The position numbers and the translations under genes were made by a program. A stretch of DNA of 64,000 nt from Euborellia annulipes (taxonomy: Eukaryota > Arthropoda > Insecta > Dermaptera > Anisolabididae), in the NCBI GenBank assembly GCA_023213315.1, contig JAKCPI010010687.1, positions 1 through 64,000 on the forward strand. The letters are read 5' to 3'. Shown here piece by piece: positions 63,186 to 64,000 of this stretch. The notes beneath the pieces are model-generated. The model had not been told where the DNA came from. It did not search any database and saw only the letters and a program-made list of their open reading frames with translations. Each line of letters opens with the position of its first letter. The first letter of the stretch is position 1.

Positions 63186-64000
63186 TTATTCCCTCTCTCA
63201 AGTTTTTTCTTAGAATAAAAATGATCTCTCTCTCTCTCTCTAATGACATGCTGTAGGATATTATTATGAAAAATTGTCTATTTGACCTTGAATTCTTTTT
63301 TGTTTTTAGTCAATTCAATACCATAAAAAAAAAGATAAAATTTCTAAAGAGAAATTGATGTTTACATTCAGATAGGTAAAAGATTAATAAAATTATTCTG
63401 ATAATCTTATTTAATGATGTAAAATAAATTCTAATAATATTTATTTTTTGAAATTATTGCAATTGCAATTTGCGCAACAATCAAATGATTGTTGGTCTTT
63501 AAAGACCCCTACGTTGTGGATGATATATTATACTTTTTTTGTATATATCATATATACAAAAAAAAGTTTTATTAATGAAAAAAAAAACTTGAATTAAATA
63601 ATTGAAAATTAAACTAAAGAAAAGGGTGTTTATTTGAATGGTTTTATTTATAGCTGAATTGGTGAGTATAATTGAAGGGCTGATGATTCAGATAGGGGTC
63701 CAATTGAGGCGCCCGAGCCCTGATCCGGGTTGCAGGGTAGTAGGACACGCGTCCACGACGAACGTCGTCCAAACCCGCATCAATCGCCCTCAGAACCATC
63801 AACATCCTGAAGAACTAAATAGTAAAATATTATTTATATGTGAAATATTTGTTTACTATGGATTTTGATTAGTTTATCTTATTCTAATAGATCAAATTAC
63901 ATTTAATTGAGCTTAATCTTTGAAATTAATTTTTCATCTGTTTTTGGTTAATTTCAACAATGAGGGAGAAAATATACAGACTTTGGAGTCGGGAGGAATA
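63186..64000. other. Right-edge stretch with a GC-rich patch
   Basis: 63690-63820 is CpG-rich and open on both strands; the minus frame reads VSYYPATRIRARAPQLDPYL after a TTCTTCAG acceptor-like site, the plus frame reads GCRVVGHASTTNVVQTR. Neither is recognised, so it may be an unknown exon. TATATACAAAAAAAAG near 63555 forms a hairpin with 63533-63547. Confidence 0.35.

Overview
This is a repeat-rich, AT-rich, intron-bearing animal genome. Splice signals follow the GT-AG rule, introns are kilobases long, and all three recognisable genes are metazoan families (ZMYND8, MTMR9, CCDC112). Very dense MITEs, several tRNA-derived SINE families and Penelope-type hammerhead motifs suggest an invertebrate, plausibly an arthropod. 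The species cannot be fixed from the sequence.

Layout. 1-3046: repeats, presumably inside or downstream of ZMYND8. 3047-26999 (minus): the 5' part of a ZMYND8 orthologue. Eight coding exons join in frame into 846 residues: a very long acidic N-terminal region, PHD finger, bromodomain, zinc-knuckle cysteines, PWWP domain and the segment after PWWP. The C-terminal half, including any MYND finger, lies off the left edge. 27000-28695: a head-to-head intergenic region with CCAAT and GC boxes. 28696-49146 (plus): a complete MTMR9 orthologue in 11 coding exons (579 residues), a catalytically dead myotubularin. 49487-50896 (minus): an intronless CCDC112-like gene (469 residues), tail-to-tail with MTMR9. 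50900-64000: no convincing gene; layered repeats and a few GC- or GA-rich patches that could be regulatory.

How the genes relate. ZMYND8 is a chromatin reader in the nucleus. MTMR9 is a regulatory pseudophosphatase of membrane phosphoinositide metabolism. CCDC112 belongs to a centriolar-satellite family. They share no pathway; only the head-to-head promoter and the short convergent 3' ends link them.

The most interesting material is in the introns. Several palindromic elements carry hammerhead ribozyme motifs of the short-stem-III type known from Penelope-like retroelements. Three have an intact core, all antisense to MTMR9. Two sense copies are both changed at invariant position G5. Another subfamily, in three separate elements, carries a paired C3-to-U and G8-to-A change that keeps the core 3-8 base pair. 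Also present are a 5S-rRNA-like SINE, a tRNA-headed repeat with a hammerhead-like tail, a cluster of about 120-bp hairpin elements, an abundant roughly 650-bp dispersed repeat (called R1 here), many hAT-type MITEs with exact 8-bp target duplications, and nested insertions whose order can be read.
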